In this document: positions 1-9,825 of the stretch, piece by piece
Layout: each line of letters begins with the position of its first letter
How positions within the stretch are numbered: position 1 is the stretch's first letter
Origin: Candidatus Gemmiger stercoripullorum
Lineage (GTDB): Bacteria > Bacillota > Clostridia > Oscillospirales > Ruminococcaceae
NCBI GenBank assembly: GCA_019119365.1
Contig: DWXD01000057.1
Span: forward strand, 1 to 64,000
Direction: 5' to 3'
Length of the DNA stretch: 64,000 nt
Notes under the pieces: generated by a model
The model's input: only the letters and a program-made list of their open reading frames with translations
Told to the model about the DNA's origin: nothing
The model's database searches: none
Translations under genes and position numbers: made by a program

Positions 1-171
1 TTCCAAAGGGCTGCGGAGCCGAGCACCGCCTGCGGCGGATACAGCGAGGCGGAGCAGGGGCAGCGGTCGCAGAGCGCAAGCGCCATTTATGGCGCGCCGC
101 GCGATGCGGGCACCGCAACCCGGAGAAATAGACGTGTTAGGCGCAGCCGTGCGCGGCTGTTGCCCCCTTTG

Positions 172-198
172 CAGCGTGTCGAGTTTCTCGACACGCTG
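172..198. repeat. perfect 12-bp inverted repeat
   Basis: Arms CAGCGTGTCGAG and CTCGACACGCTG are separated by TTT, immediately left of a terminator hairpin. The 170 bases before it hold no supported gene. It may be a second hairpin at the end of a transcript coming from the left edge, or part of a dispersed repeat; the role is not known. Confidence 0.6.
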
Positions 199-231
199 AG
201 CCCGGACCGCCGAAGCGGCCCGGGCTTTTTT
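199..231 (+). terminator. intrinsic terminator for a transcript entering from the left
   Basis: A 12-bp GC-rich stem with one mismatch (AGCCCGGACCGC / GCGGCCCGGGCT) and a CGAA loop is followed by TTTTTT. The same stem-loop sequence recurs at 1466-1493 after the next gene. Confidence 0.75.
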
Positions 232-275
232 CCTGCCGTTCAGGTTTTTGTGCCCGGCACTTAAACACGCCTCAC

Positions 276-304
276 TTGCGCCGGGGCAGGCGTCGGGGTA
301 CAAT
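276..304 (+). promoter_or_regulatory. sigma-A-type promoter for the XRE regulator
   Basis: -35 TTGCGC (276-281), 17-bp spacer, -10 TACAAT (299-304), about 45 bases before the chosen ATG. The longer reading frame that opens at 248 starts upstream of this promoter, so its extra N-terminus is unlikely to be real. Confidence 0.65.
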
Positions 305-349
305 AAAGGCAAGCCGGCCGGACCAAACGACGAAAGCGAGGAATGCCTG

Positions 350-1420
350 ATGATGCCAACAACTTTGCAGATCGGCGCCAACATTGCTGCCCGCCGCCGC
401 GCCCGCGGCCTGACGCAGGAACAGCTGGCCGCCAGCCTGGGGGTCAGCGCCCCGGCCGTGAGCAAATGGGAGACCGACAGCTCCTACCCCGATATCACGC
501 TGCTCTGCCCGCTGGCGCGGGCGCTGCGCTGCCGGGTGGACGAGCTGCTGCAGTTTGCCCCCGCCATGACCGAGGCCGAGGCCGCCGAACACCTGGACAG
601 CGTTGTGCACCTGGCGCTTTCCGGCGACCGCGCCGGGGCGGAGCAGGCCCTGACCGCGCTCGTGCAGGAATACCCCGGCTGCGCGGTGCTGCAGTACCAC
701 GCGGCTGTCGGCTGGTCGGCGCTGCAGATCCTTTTCCCGCAGGCCGATGAAGCCGACCGCCAGCGCTGGCAGGCGCGCGCGCTGGCTTTGTGGGAGGAGC
801 TGCACAGCGGCAGCGACGCCGCCATGGCCCAGTACGCCGCCAACCAGCTGGCCTCCCATGCGGTGCTGCACGGCGAGCTGGACCGCGCCGAAGCGCTGCT
901 GGCCGAACTGCCGCAGCAGATCGTGGACCCCACCATGACCCGCTACCAGCTGCAGCTCAAACAGGGCGACCCGGACGCCGCCCGCGCCACGCTGCAAAAA
1001 CGGCTGTTCGCGCTGGTGCAGCAGGCGGCCGGCGTGCTGGCGGCGCTGCCCGCCGTGCTGCCGGAAACGCAGCGCCAGCTGGCGGCGGCCGAAGCGTACC
1101 ACACCCTGGCCGCCGCGTTCGGTTTGCTGGATTCAAGCGCATTGCTGAAAGTGGAGCCGCTGCTCAAAGAAGGCCGTGTGCCGCAGGCCGCGGCGGCGCT
1201 GGAGGCGTATGTCGATGTGCTGACCGGGCCGGTGCCCACGCCGGACCCGGCGCTGTTCGCCCCCACCCTGCCCGCCAAAAGCGCCGCCGCGGCAGACAAG
1301 GACCCGGACCTGCGCGCGCTGCGGCAGGTCTTGCAGCGCCAGCTGGCAGCCGACCCGGCCTTTGCGCCGCTGCTGGACGACCCCCGCGCCCGCGCCGCCC
1401 TGGAGCGCCTGGCGCAATGA
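350..1420 (+). CDS. XRE-family helix-turn-helix regulator with helical C-terminal domain
   Basis: 356 aa. Residues about 5-68 form a classic Cro/C1-type HTH (QIGANIAARRRARGLTQEQL, then GVSAPAVSKWE). The remaining ~290 residues are Ala/Leu-rich and probably helical, resembling TPR-like sensor domains of HTH regulators. The start at 350 is preceded by GAGG at 338-341 with an 8-base gap; a second ATG follows directly at 353. It stands alone between two hairpins of identical sequence, so it is probably monocistronic. Target and ligand cannot be read from sequence. Confidence 0.85.
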   Translation: MMPTTLQIGANIAARRRARGLTQEQLAASLGVSAPAVSKWETDSSYPDITLLCPLARALRCRVDELLQFAPAMTEAEAAEHLDSVVHLALSGDRAGAEQALTALVQEYPGCAVLQYHAAVGWSALQILFPQADEADRQRWQARALALWEELHSGSDAAMAQYAANQLASHAVLHGELDRAEALLAELPQQIVDPTMTRYQLQLKQGDPDAARATLQKRLFALVQQAAGVLAALPAVLPETQRQLAAAEAYHTLAAAFGLLDSSALLKVEPLLKEGRVPQAAAALEAYVDVLTGPVPTPDPALFAPTLPAKSAAAADKDPDLRALRQVLQRQLAADPAFAPLLDDPRARAALERLAQ

Positions 1421-1464
1421 GCGCAGCGGCAAAATTTTGATGGGATTTGATGGGAACAGAGAGA

Positions 1465-1494
1465 CAGCCCGGACCGCCGAAGCGGCCCGGGCTG
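1465..1494 (+). terminator. stem-loop after the XRE gene
   Basis: The same AGCCCGGACCGC-CGAA-GCGGCCCGGGCT hairpin as at 199-226, here extended by one C-G pair. It lacks a proper T-run (TTCGTATG follows), so termination would be weak. The repetition suggests a mobile or duplicated terminator unit. Confidence 0.5.
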
Positions 1495-1511
1495 TTCGTA
1501 TGCAGAAAGGG

Positions 1512-2215
1512 GTGGCGGCGCGGAGGTCCCGCGGGCGGATATGGAATCCGCCCCTACAATCAATGGCAAGGCCCGCAATCCACCGGGAAACCGCATCCCC
1601 TGCATGATCGCAAACCTGTGTAGGGGACGATGCTTGCACTGCGCCCGCAGGCGCGTTTCGGAGGCCAAAGACCGCAGGTCCGGCTCTTAGGCCGGAGATC
1701 GTCCCGGGGCGTTTGCGGCGGCGCGGAGGTCCCGCGGGCGGGATAAATCCCGCCCCTACGAATAAATTTTATGTTTTGCGCCAACCCGAAAGGCCGCGGC
1801 CACCCGGGCGGACGTAGGGCGGGATGCCTCATCCCGCCGGACCTTGCGGCGGCGCGGGGTCCCGCGGGCGGGATAAATCCCGCCCCTACGAATATTTTTT
1901 ATGTTTTGGGCCAAACGGGAGGGTCGCGGCCGCCCGGGCGGGCGTAGGGCGGGATGCCCTCATTCCGCCGGGCCTTGCGGCGGCGCGGGGTTCCGCGGGC
2001 GGGATAAATCCCGCCCCTACGAATAAATTTTATGTTTTGCGCCGACCGGGATGGCCGCGGCCGCCCGGGCGGACGTAGGGCGGGATGCCCTCATCCCGCC
2101 GGGCCTTGCGGCGGCGCGGGGTTTGCGGGAGGGCCATGGCCCTCCCCTACAAACCGCGGCGGGCGAGCGGCCAAACGGGAGGGCCGCAGGCACGGCTTCG
2201 GGGATGCCGGGGATG
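1512..2215. repeat. GC-rich hairpin-cassette array with 131-132 bp tandem repeats
   Basis: No gene is supported here. From about 1714 a unit of 131-132 bp repeats almost four times: starts of GCGGCGGCGCGG lie near 1714, 1846, 1977 and 2108. Each unit has a hairpin such as GCGGGATAAATCCCGC ending in CCCTAC, then ATGTTTTG and GGCCGCGGCC-type sequence, then GTAGGGCGGGATGCC…CATCCCGCC. The last copy carries a different core (GAGGGCCATGGCCCTCCC). The segment 1647-1711 (GGCGCGTTTCGGAGGCCAAA onward) recurs almost unchanged at 10850-10914. Confidence 0.8.
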
Positions 2216-2224
2216 CGGGGCGGT

Positions 2225-3406
2225 TCAGATGCTCTGCAGCGCTTTGCGCAGGATGGCGGCGGCTTTTTCGACGTCGGCGGGGGTCAGGATGAGCGGGGGC
2301 AGCAGGCGCAGGCGGTCCTTGGCGGTCAGCACCAGCAGGCCGCGGCGCTCGCAGGCGGCGCGCACCTCGGCGGCCGAAACGCCCGGCTCAAACTGTACGC
2401 CGATCATCAGCCCCAGGCCGCTGACGCCGGCGACGTGCGGCAGCGCGCGCAGGGCGGCCCAGAGGGCCGCGGCGCAATCGTTAACATTTTGCAAAAATTC
2501 CTCGTCCATGGCGTCGACCACCGCGCAGGCCCCGGCGCAGACGACCGGGTTGCCGCCGAAGGTCGAACCGTGGCTGCCCGGGCCCATGCCCGCGGCGGCT
2601 TTTTCGCTGGCGACGACCGCGCCGATGGGCAGCCCGCCTCCCAGTCCCTTGGCCAGCGTGACGATATCGGGTTTGAGGTGGTAATTTTCGCACGCGAGGA
2701 ACTTGCCGGTGCGGCCGACGCCGGTCTGCACTTCGTCAACGATGAGCAGGATATCGCGCGCGGCGCAGAAATCGGCGACCCGGTGCACATAGTCGGGCTC
2801 GAGCGCCACGACGCCGCCCTCGCCCTGCACAAGCTCCATCATGACGGCGCAGGTACGCCCGTCGACCGCGGCGGCGGCCAGGGCGTCGAAGTCCCCGGCC
2901 GGGACATAGGCGAAGTCCGCCGGGAAGGGGCCGAAGTCGTGGTGGAACACCTCCTGGCCGGTGGCGGTCAGCGTGGCGAGCGTGCGGCCGTGGAACGAGT
3001 TGACGAGCGTGACGACCTTGCTGCGGCCTTCGCCGTATTTGTCGGCGCTGTACTTGCGCGCGCATTTGATCGCGCCCTCATTGGCCTCGGCGCCGGAATT
3101 GCCAAAAAACACCCGGTCCAGCCCGGTGCGCTGGCACAGCCGCCGCGCCAGCCGCCCGCAGGGGGCAGTATAGTACAGGTTGGAGGTGTGCTGCACAAGG
3201 CCCGCCTGCTCGGTGACGGCCTTGAGCCAGGCCGGGTGGGCGAAGCCGAGCGAATTGACGCCGATGCCGGAGGTAAAATCGAGATAGGTCCGGCCGTTTG
3301 CGTCGCGGGCGACAAGGCCCTCGCCGCGTTCGATGACAACGGGGCTGCGGGCGTAGGTGTGCATGATGTACTGCTCGTCCCGGTCGATGACTTTTTCGCG
3401 GTTCAT
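2225..3406 (-). CDS. argD: acetylornithine aminotransferase
   Basis: 393 aa, normal length for ArgD. It is a PLP enzyme that transaminates N-acetylglutamate semialdehyde to N2-acetylornithine in the cytoplasm. Visible class-III aminotransferase features are FGNSGAEANEGAIK (about 101-114), Asp224 in LIVDEVQTGVGRTG (pairs with the PLP ring nitrogen) and Lys253 in TLAKGLGGGLP (Schiff base). AAGGGGG precedes the ATG. It is the last gene of argGHCJBD and starts 13 bases after argB. Ornithine aminotransferases are close relatives, but the arginine context decides. Confidence 0.97.
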   Translation of the reverse strand: MNREKVIDRDEQYIMHTYARSPVVIERGEGLVARDANGRTYLDFTSGIGVNSLGFAHPAWLKAVTEQAGLVQHTSNLYYTAPCGRLARRLCQRTGLDRVFFGNSGAEANEGAIKCARKYSADKYGEGRSKVVTLVNSFHGRTLATLTATGQEVFHHDFGPFPADFAYVPAGDFDALAAAAVDGRTCAVMMELVQGEGGVVALEPDYVHRVADFCAARDILLIVDEVQTGVGRTGKFLACENYHLKPDIVTLAKGLGGGLPIGAVVASEKAAAGMGPGSHGSTFGGNPVVCAGACAVVDAMDEEFLQNVNDCAAALWAALRALPHVAGVSGLGLMIGVQFEPGVSAAEVRAACERRGLLVLTAKDRLRLLPPLILTPADVEKAAAILRKALQSI

Positions 3407-3419
3407 GGCATTTCCCCCT

Positions 3420-4286
3420 TTATTCGCCGCGGCGGCTGCGTTTCTGGTAAAACAGCGTGCCGGAACCGCGGTCGCTGAACATCTCGAGCAGAACGGAGTG
3501 GGGTACGCGGCCGTCGATGATGACGGCTTCGTTCACGCCGCGGCGGATGGCGTCGGCCATGCCGTCGATCTTGGGCAGCATGCCCCCGGCGATGACCCCC
3601 TCCGCCTTGTAACCCTCGATCTCGGAGAGTTCGACTTCCGGGATGAGGGTGGATTCATCGTTTTTGTCCCGCAGCAGCCCGGCAATATCGGTCATGGAGA
3701 CGAGCTTTTCCGCCTGCAGCGCCACGGCGATGGCCGCGGCGGCGGTGTCGGCGTTGACGTTGTAGAGCACGCCGTTTTCGGGGTCCATGCCGACGGTGGC
3801 GATGACCGGGATGAACTGGTCTTCCAGCAGGTGGTCGATCAGCGTGGTGTCGATGTGGGTGATCTCGCCCACAAAGCCGAGGTCGGCGTCGGTATAGCGG
3901 CGGCAGGCGATGGTGTTGCCGTCCATGCCGCACAGCCCGACGCCGCGCCCCTTGAGCAGCGCGACGAGGTCCTTGTTGACCTGCCCGGCCAGCACCTGCT
4001 GCACAACGGTCATGGTCTCGGCGTCGGTATAGCGCAGGCCGCCGACAAAGCGGGACGGGATGCCAAGCTTGCCGAGCATGGCGTTGATGGCCGGGCCGCC
4101 GCCGTGCACCAGCACGACCTTGACGCCGAGCAGCGTGAGCGTGACAAGGTCGTTCATGACGGCCAGCTTGAGCGCGCCGTTGACCATGGCGTTGCCGCCG
4201 TATTTGATGACCAGCGTCTTGCCGTGGTATTTCTGGATATAGGGCGTCGCCTCTGAAAAGAGCTGCGCCATTTCGACATTTTTCAT
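3420..4286 (-). CDS. argB: acetylglutamate kinase
   Basis: 288 aa. It phosphorylates N-acetylglutamate, the second step of arginine synthesis and the usual point of feedback control. The amino-acid kinase fold is marked by VIKYGGNAM (residues about 27-34) and the glycine-rich LVHGGGPAI loop. GGAGA precedes the ATG. It sits between argJ (28-base gap) and argD (13-base gap) in one leftward operon. Whether arginine inhibits it is not decided here. Confidence 0.97.
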   Translation of the reverse strand: MKNVEMAQLFSEATPYIQKYHGKTLVIKYGGNAMVNGALKLAVMNDLVTLTLLGVKVVLVHGGGPAINAMLGKLGIPSRFVGGLRYTDAETMTVVQQVLAGQVNKDLVALLKGRGVGLCGMDGNTIACRRYTDADLGFVGEITHIDTTLIDHLLEDQFIPVIATVGMDPENGVLYNVNADTAAAAIAVALQAEKLVSMTDIAGLLRDKNDESTLIPEVELSEIEGYKAEGVIAGGMLPKIDGMADAIRRGVNEAVIIDGRVPHSVLLEMFSDRGSGTLFYQKRSRRGE

Positions 4287-4314
4287 CGGTCGTCTCCGTT
4301 TCTCCGCAGCGGCG

Positions 4315-5553
4315 TCAGGTGCGGTAATCGCCGTTGATCTTGACGTATTCGTAGGTCAAATCGCAGCCCCAGGCCTTGGCGGCCGCGGTCCCGCTGCCCA
4401 GGTCGATGAGGATCTCGATCTCGGGTTCGGCCAGGACTTTGGCAGCCTCCTCCTCGCTGTAGGGGTGGAGGGCGGCGTTTTCGCAGACAAACACCTCGCC
4501 CGCTTTGCTTTTAAGGCGCACGGCGGTGCGGCTGATGTCAAAGTCGCCGGGGGTGTAGCCGATGGCGCACAGCACGCGGCCCCAGTTGGCGTCCGCGCCG
4601 AACATGGCGGCCTTGAACAGCGTGGAATGGATCACGCTGCGGGACACCGCCCGCGCGGTGGGCAGATCCGGCGCGCCGGTGACGGTACACTCCAGCAGCT
4701 TGGTCGCGCCCTCGCCGTCCCCGGCCAGCTCGCGGCACATGTGCTCGGCCACGGCGGTCAGCGCGGCCACAAAGGTATCATAGTCCGGCGTATTTTCCGC
4801 CAGCGGCGCGTTGCCCGCCAGGCCGGAGGCCAGCAGGATGACCGTGTCGTTGGTGGAGGTATCGCCGTCGACCGAGATCTGGTTGAAGGTGGCGGGCACA
4901 ACGGCGGACAGCGCCGCCTGCAGCACGGCCGGGGGCACGGCGGCGTCGGTCGTCAAAAACAGCAGCATCGTCGCCATGTTGGGGTGGATCATGCCGGAAC
5001 CCTTGGCGATGGCCCCCAGGCGGCAGGTTTTGCCGCCCAGCGTGAACTCGACCGCATATTCCTTCGGGTGGGTGTCGGTCGTCATGATGGCGGTGGCGGC
5101 CGCGCTGCTGCCCGCGGCGGTGGCCGAAAGCCGGGCGGCCGCCGCCGGGATGCCGGCCGCGAACGGCTCCAGGCTCATCGGCTGGCCGATGACGCCGGTC
5201 GAGGACGGCAGCACATCGGCCGCCGGGATGCCCAGCGCCTGCGCGGTCAGCTCACAGGTGGCGCGGGCAAGCTCCAGCCCGCCGGGCGCGCAGGTGTTGG
5301 CGTTGCCGCTGTTGACCAAAATGGCCTGGGCGTAGCCGTCGGCCAGGTGTTCGCGGTCGACCGTGATGGGCGCGCCGTAGACCTTGTTGGTCGTGTAGCA
5401 GGCCGCGCCCGCGCAGCGCACATCGGCTTTGATGAGCGCCAGGTCGGGTTTTTCGTGGTTATGCCGGATGCCGCAGTGCACCCCGGCCGCCGCAAAGCCC
5501 TGCGGCGCGCAGATGCCGCCAGCCACAGGCGCAAAGGTTTGTGTTTCGGACAT
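4315..5553 (-). CDS. argJ: bifunctional ornithine acetyltransferase / N-acetylglutamate synthase
   Basis: 412 aa. It transfers acetyl from N-acetylornithine to glutamate, recycling the acetyl group, which explains why no argE or argA is needed in the cluster. The self-cleavage site KGSGMIHPNMATML is present; the nucleophile is the Thr of MATML (about Thr195), generating alpha and beta chains. I choose ATG 5553 because GGGGGGAAC lies just upstream; the frame remains open to 5646 but that extension reads an A/T-rich repeat arm (5610-5652). Whether it can also use acetyl-CoA cannot be told. Confidence 0.95.
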   Translation of the reverse strand: MSETQTFAPVAGGICAPQGFAAAGVHCGIRHNHEKPDLALIKADVRCAGAACYTTNKVYGAPITVDREHLADGYAQAILVNSGNANTCAPGGLELARATCELTAQALGIPAADVLPSSTGVIGQPMSLEPFAAGIPAAAARLSATAAGSSAAATAIMTTDTHPKEYAVEFTLGGKTCRLGAIAKGSGMIHPNMATMLLFLTTDAAVPPAVLQAALSAVVPATFNQISVDGDTSTNDTVILLASGLAGNAPLAENTPDYDTFVAALTAVAEHMCRELAGDGEGATKLLECTVTGAPDLPTARAVSRSVIHSTLFKAAMFGADANWGRVLCAIGYTPGDFDISRTAVRLKSKAGEVFVCENAALHPYSEEEAAKVLAEPEIEILIDLGSGTAAAKAWGCDLTYEYVKINGDYRT

Positions 5554-5609
5554 AGAATCGTTCCCCCCTGTTTCACGAAAACGAGAAATCCCGGCCCCGC
5601 GCCTACCGC

Positions 5610-5652
5610 AGCGGCCATTCCTCATTCCTGATTTCTCATTTCTCATTCTCTC
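5610..5652. repeat. A/T-rich heptad repeat arm between argC and argJ
   Basis: Tandem CCTCATT / TTCTCAT units (ATTCCTCATTCCTGATTTCT onward) fill the gap between the argC stop and argJ. This is the AGGAATG/AGAAATG-type arm also seen at 53333, 54915, 63078 and 63190. Confidence 0.7.
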
Positions 5653-6603
5653 TTATGTTCGGCTCAGCCCCTGCGTTTCCGGCAGGCCCAGCATTGCGTT
5701 CATGCACTGCAGCGCCGCGCCGGAGGAGCCTTTGCCGAGGTTGTCGAACAGGCTGACCAGCTGCAGCTGCGCGCCGTCGGGGCTGGGCAGGCAGAAGATC
5801 TCCAGCCGGTCGCTGCCCGCCAGCGCATTGGCGGCCAGGAAGCCGTTTTCGGTCCCCTGCCCCAGGCCGTGCACCGTCACCATCGGCTCGCCCGCATAGT
5901 ATTCGGCCAGCGCGCCGGCGATGGTTCCGGCTGTTGTGCCGTACTGCGCCGGGAACAGCGGCAGCATGGTCAGCATCCCGGCGTAATAATCGCCCAGCAC
6001 CGGCACGAACAGCGGCGGCGCTTCCAGCCCGCAGATTGCCTGCATCTCGGGCAGGTGCTTGTGGTGCAGCGCAAGGCCGTAAGGTCGGCAGGCTTCGAGC
6101 GCGGCGGGGCGGCCGGCCGCCTCGTAATCGGCAATCATCGTTTTGCCGCCGCCGGAATAGCCGGTCAGGCTGGTGCAGGACAGCCTGGCCCCGGCGGGCA
6201 GCAGCCCCGCCTGCACCAGCGGCGCGGCCAGCGCAATAAAGCCGGTGGCGTGGCAGCCGGGCACGGCGACGCGGGCGGCGGTTTTCAGCGCGGCGCGCGT
6301 GCCGTGCAGCTCCGGCAGGCCGTAGACCCAGCCGGGGGCGGTGCGGTGCGCCGTGGAGGTATCCAGCACGCGCACGGCCGGGTCGATGTGCGGCACGATC
6401 TCGCGCGCGGCGGCGTCCGGCAGGCAGAGGAAAGCGACGTCGCTGCGGTTGATGGCATCGATGCGGGCGGCCAGGTCCTTGCGCTGCTCGCCTTCCAGCA
6501 TGCGCACGGTCAGCGGCTCGGTTTTGGCGCGCTCGGCCAGCCGCTGGACGATGCGCAGGCCGGTGGTCCCGGCCGAACCGTCGATGAAGATCTGTATCGG
6601 CAT
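5653..6603 (-). CDS. argC: N-acetyl-gamma-glutamyl-phosphate reductase, short (type 2) form
   Basis: 316 aa. It reduces acetylglutamyl phosphate to the semialdehyde with NADPH. An N-terminal Rossmann motif (FIDGSAGTTGLRI, about 6-18) and catalytic Cys117 in VPGCHATG are visible. The length and the GSAGTTG motif match the shorter ArgC class rather than the ~345-aa class. The ATG at 6603 has GGGAG six bases upstream; an ATG 21 bases earlier has no ribosome site. It follows argH in the operon. Confidence 0.94.
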   Translation of the reverse strand: MPIQIFIDGSAGTTGLRIVQRLAERAKTEPLTVRMLEGEQRKDLAARIDAINRSDVAFLCLPDAAAREIVPHIDPAVRVLDTSTAHRTAPGWVYGLPELHGTRAALKTAARVAVPGCHATGFIALAAPLVQAGLLPAGARLSCTSLTGYSGGGKTMIADYEAAGRPAALEACRPYGLALHHKHLPEMQAICGLEAPPLFVPVLGDYYAGMLTMLPLFPAQYGTTAGTIAGALAEYYAGEPMVTVHGLGQGTENGFLAANALAGSDRLEIFCLPSPDGAQLQLVSLFDNLGKGSSGAALQCMNAMLGLPETQGLSRT

Positions 6604-6676
6604 AAACTTCTCCCTTCCCGGCAACAGCGGCGGATCAAAATACAGGAAGCGTGCGGGATTTAAAGGCCGCCGCCGT

Positions 6677-8083
<1,407 letters not shown>

Positions 8084-8174
8084 GAAAAGCGCTCCCTTCC
8101 TCATGTTTGGTTGGGGCCTGCCCGAAAAAATCCCCGGCGCTGCGCAGCGCCGTTTGGTTGTTCGGGTACTCCCT

Positions 8175-8262
8175 AAAGAGTTCAGAGTTTAGAGCCCGGC
8201 GCCCGGGCAAAGCGGCGCGGCCGCTTTGCCCAAACTCCTGACCCTAAACTCTGAACAACGGA
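8175..8262. repeat. heptad-arm inverted element between argG and argH
   Basis: Left arm AGAGTTCAGAGTTTAGAG and right arm TAAACTCTGAAC (inverted) flank a GC-rich palindromic core (GCCCGGCGCCCGGGC, then CAAAGCGGC…GCCGCTTTG). It is a short member of the heptad-armed element family, inserted inside the arginine operon. The core could act as an attenuating hairpin between argG and argH; that is inference. Confidence 0.7.
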
Positions 8263-8293
8263 ACTGTAAATTAAAACGAAACGGCGGCGTCAA

Positions 8294-9529
8294 TCAGGCG
8301 TTGGGCCACTTCTTGGCGAGCTTGGCGCGCTCGGCAATGGGCAGGCCGAACAGGTTGATGAACCCGCTGGAATCGGCCTGGTTGTAATCGTCGTCCTCGC
8401 CGAAGGAGGCGGTCTGCTCGTCGTACAGCGTGTAGGGGCTGGTGACGCCGGCGTTGATCATGTTGCCCTTGTACAGCTTGAGCGTCACGTCGCCGGTGAC
8501 GGTCTTCTGCAGCTGGTCGGTGAAGGCGCAGATGGCTTCGCGCAGCGGGGTGAACCACTGGCCGTTGTAGACGATCTCGCCCATCTTCTGCGCGACGATC
8601 TCCTTGAAATGGAAGCTCTCCTTATCCAGCGTGATGGTCTCGAGCACGTTGTGCGCCTTGTAGAGGATCGCGCCGCCGGGGGTCTCGTAGACGCCGCGGC
8701 TCTTCATGCCGACAAGGCGGTTTTCGACAATGTCCAGCAGGCCGATGCCGTTTTCGCCGCCGATCTTGTTGAGGTATTCGATCAGGGCCACGCCGTCCAT
8801 CTCCTTGCCGTCGACAGCGGTGGGGATACCCTGCTCAAAGTGGATGGTCACATAGGTCGGGGTATCGGGGGCCTGTTCGGGGCTGACGCCGAGCTCGAGG
8901 AAGCCTTCCTTATTGTAGGTGGGCTCGTTTTTGGGGTCCTCGAGGTCGAGGCCCTCGTGCGAAAGGTGCCAGAGGTTCTTGTCCTTGGAGTAGTTGGTCT
9001 CGCGGCTGATCTTGAGGGGGATGTTGTGCGCTTCGGCGTAGGTGATCTCCTCGTCGCGGCTCTTGATGTCCCACTCGCGCCAGGGGGCGATGATGGCCAT
9101 ATCGGGCGCAAAGGCCTTGAGGGTCAGCTCAAAGCGGACCTGGTCGTTGCCCTTGCCGGTGCAGCCGTGGCAGATGGCGTCGGCGCCTTCCTTGATGGCG
9201 ATGTCGGCCAGGCCCTTGGCGATGCAGGGGCGCGCATGGGAGGTGCCGAGCAGGTAGTCCTCATATTTGGCGTCCGCCTTCAGGCAGGGCCAGATGTAGT
9301 TTTCGACATAATCCTTCTTGAGGTCGAGCACATACAGCTTGGAAGCGCCGGTCTTTTTGGCCTTCTCCTCCAGGCCGTCCAGCTCGGTGCCCTGGCCGAC
9401 GTCGCCGGAAACGGCGATGACTTCGCAGTTGTTGTAGTTCTCCTTCAGCCAGGGGATGATGATGGAGGTGTCGAGACCGCCGGAGTAAGCCAGCACGACT
9501 TTTTTGATGTCTTTTTTATCTTTTTTCAT
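8294..9529 (-). CDS. argG: argininosuccinate synthase
   Basis: 411 aa. It condenses citrulline with aspartate using ATP. The PP-loop AYSGGLDTS (residues about 14-22) binds ATP. It is the promoter-proximal gene of argGHCJBD. I choose ATG 9529 with AAGGGTGG upstream; an in-frame GTG at 9538 would overlap that site. The ornithine transcarbamylase gene that supplies citrulline is not in the window. Confidence 0.97.
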   Translation of the reverse strand: MKKDKKDIKKVVLAYSGGLDTSIIIPWLKENYNNCEVIAVSGDVGQGTELDGLEEKAKKTGASKLYVLDLKKDYVENYIWPCLKADAKYEDYLLGTSHARPCIAKGLADIAIKEGADAICHGCTGKGNDQVRFELTLKAFAPDMAIIAPWREWDIKSRDEEITYAEAHNIPLKISRETNYSKDKNLWHLSHEGLDLEDPKNEPTYNKEGFLELGVSPEQAPDTPTYVTIHFEQGIPTAVDGKEMDGVALIEYLNKIGGENGIGLLDIVENRLVGMKSRGVYETPGGAILYKAHNVLETITLDKESFHFKEIVAQKMGEIVYNGQWFTPLREAICAFTDQLQKTVTGDVTLKLYKGNMINAGVTSPYTLYDEQTASFGEDDDYNQADSSGFINLFGLPIAERAKLAKKWPNA

Positions 9530-9558
9530 GGTATCCACCCTTCCGCCGCCCAGGCGGC

Positions 9559-9613
9559 TGAATATTTATTCATTTGATGAATTCTATTATACACGGCCCG
9601 CGCGCAAAATCAA
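9559..9613 (-). promoter_or_regulatory. argG promoter with ArgR/AhrC operator
   Basis: On the minus strand: -35 TTGATT (9608-9613), 16-bp spacer, -10 TATAAT (9586-9591). Just downstream, 9559-9572 reads TGAATATTTATTCA, a near-perfect ARG box. A box at about +7 to +20 would block transcription when arginine-loaded repressor binds. The operator call rests on the known ArgR/AhrC consensus; no argR gene is in the window. Confidence 0.8.
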
Positions 9614-9701
9614 GCTGGAATTTTGCACGAATCGCCCGATGCATGTCCGTCAGATTTGTATATTTTTACAAGTTTCTCCGGTCCGGCTCGGTATATTATA
9701 C

Positions 9702-9723
9702 TGAATATACGCATATTTATTCA
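9702..9723. promoter_or_regulatory. second ARG-box-like palindrome
   Basis: TGAATATACGCATATTTATTCA is an imperfect palindrome about 145 bp from the argG operator and shares the exact 14-mer ATATTTATTCATTT with it (9562-9575 and 9714-9727). It could be a remote auxiliary operator or could regulate the divergent glycosyltransferase, whose probable -10 TATTAT lies at 9694-9699. Confidence 0.5.
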
Positions 9724-9825
9724 TTTCCTTGTTTTCCCGGCGGCCCGGCGCGGGGTGATTGTACCGGCGGCGCGTTTGTGGTATCGTTTAACTTGTAATG
9801 ATTTTCCGCAAAGGAGGCCCGCCCT

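Noticed and set aside
1..171. rRNA, tRNA or gene end at the left edge
   Set aside because: No conserved rRNA/tRNA motif and no frame with coding character was found; only the terminator at its right end is supported.
1512..2215. CRISPR array
   Set aside because: Repeat units are 131-132 bp and near-identical along their whole length, with no unique spacers and no cas genes.
8084..8104. ATG start for argH
   Set aside because: No ribosome site upstream, and it would bury the good AAGGGAG; GTG 8083 fits the family N-terminus.
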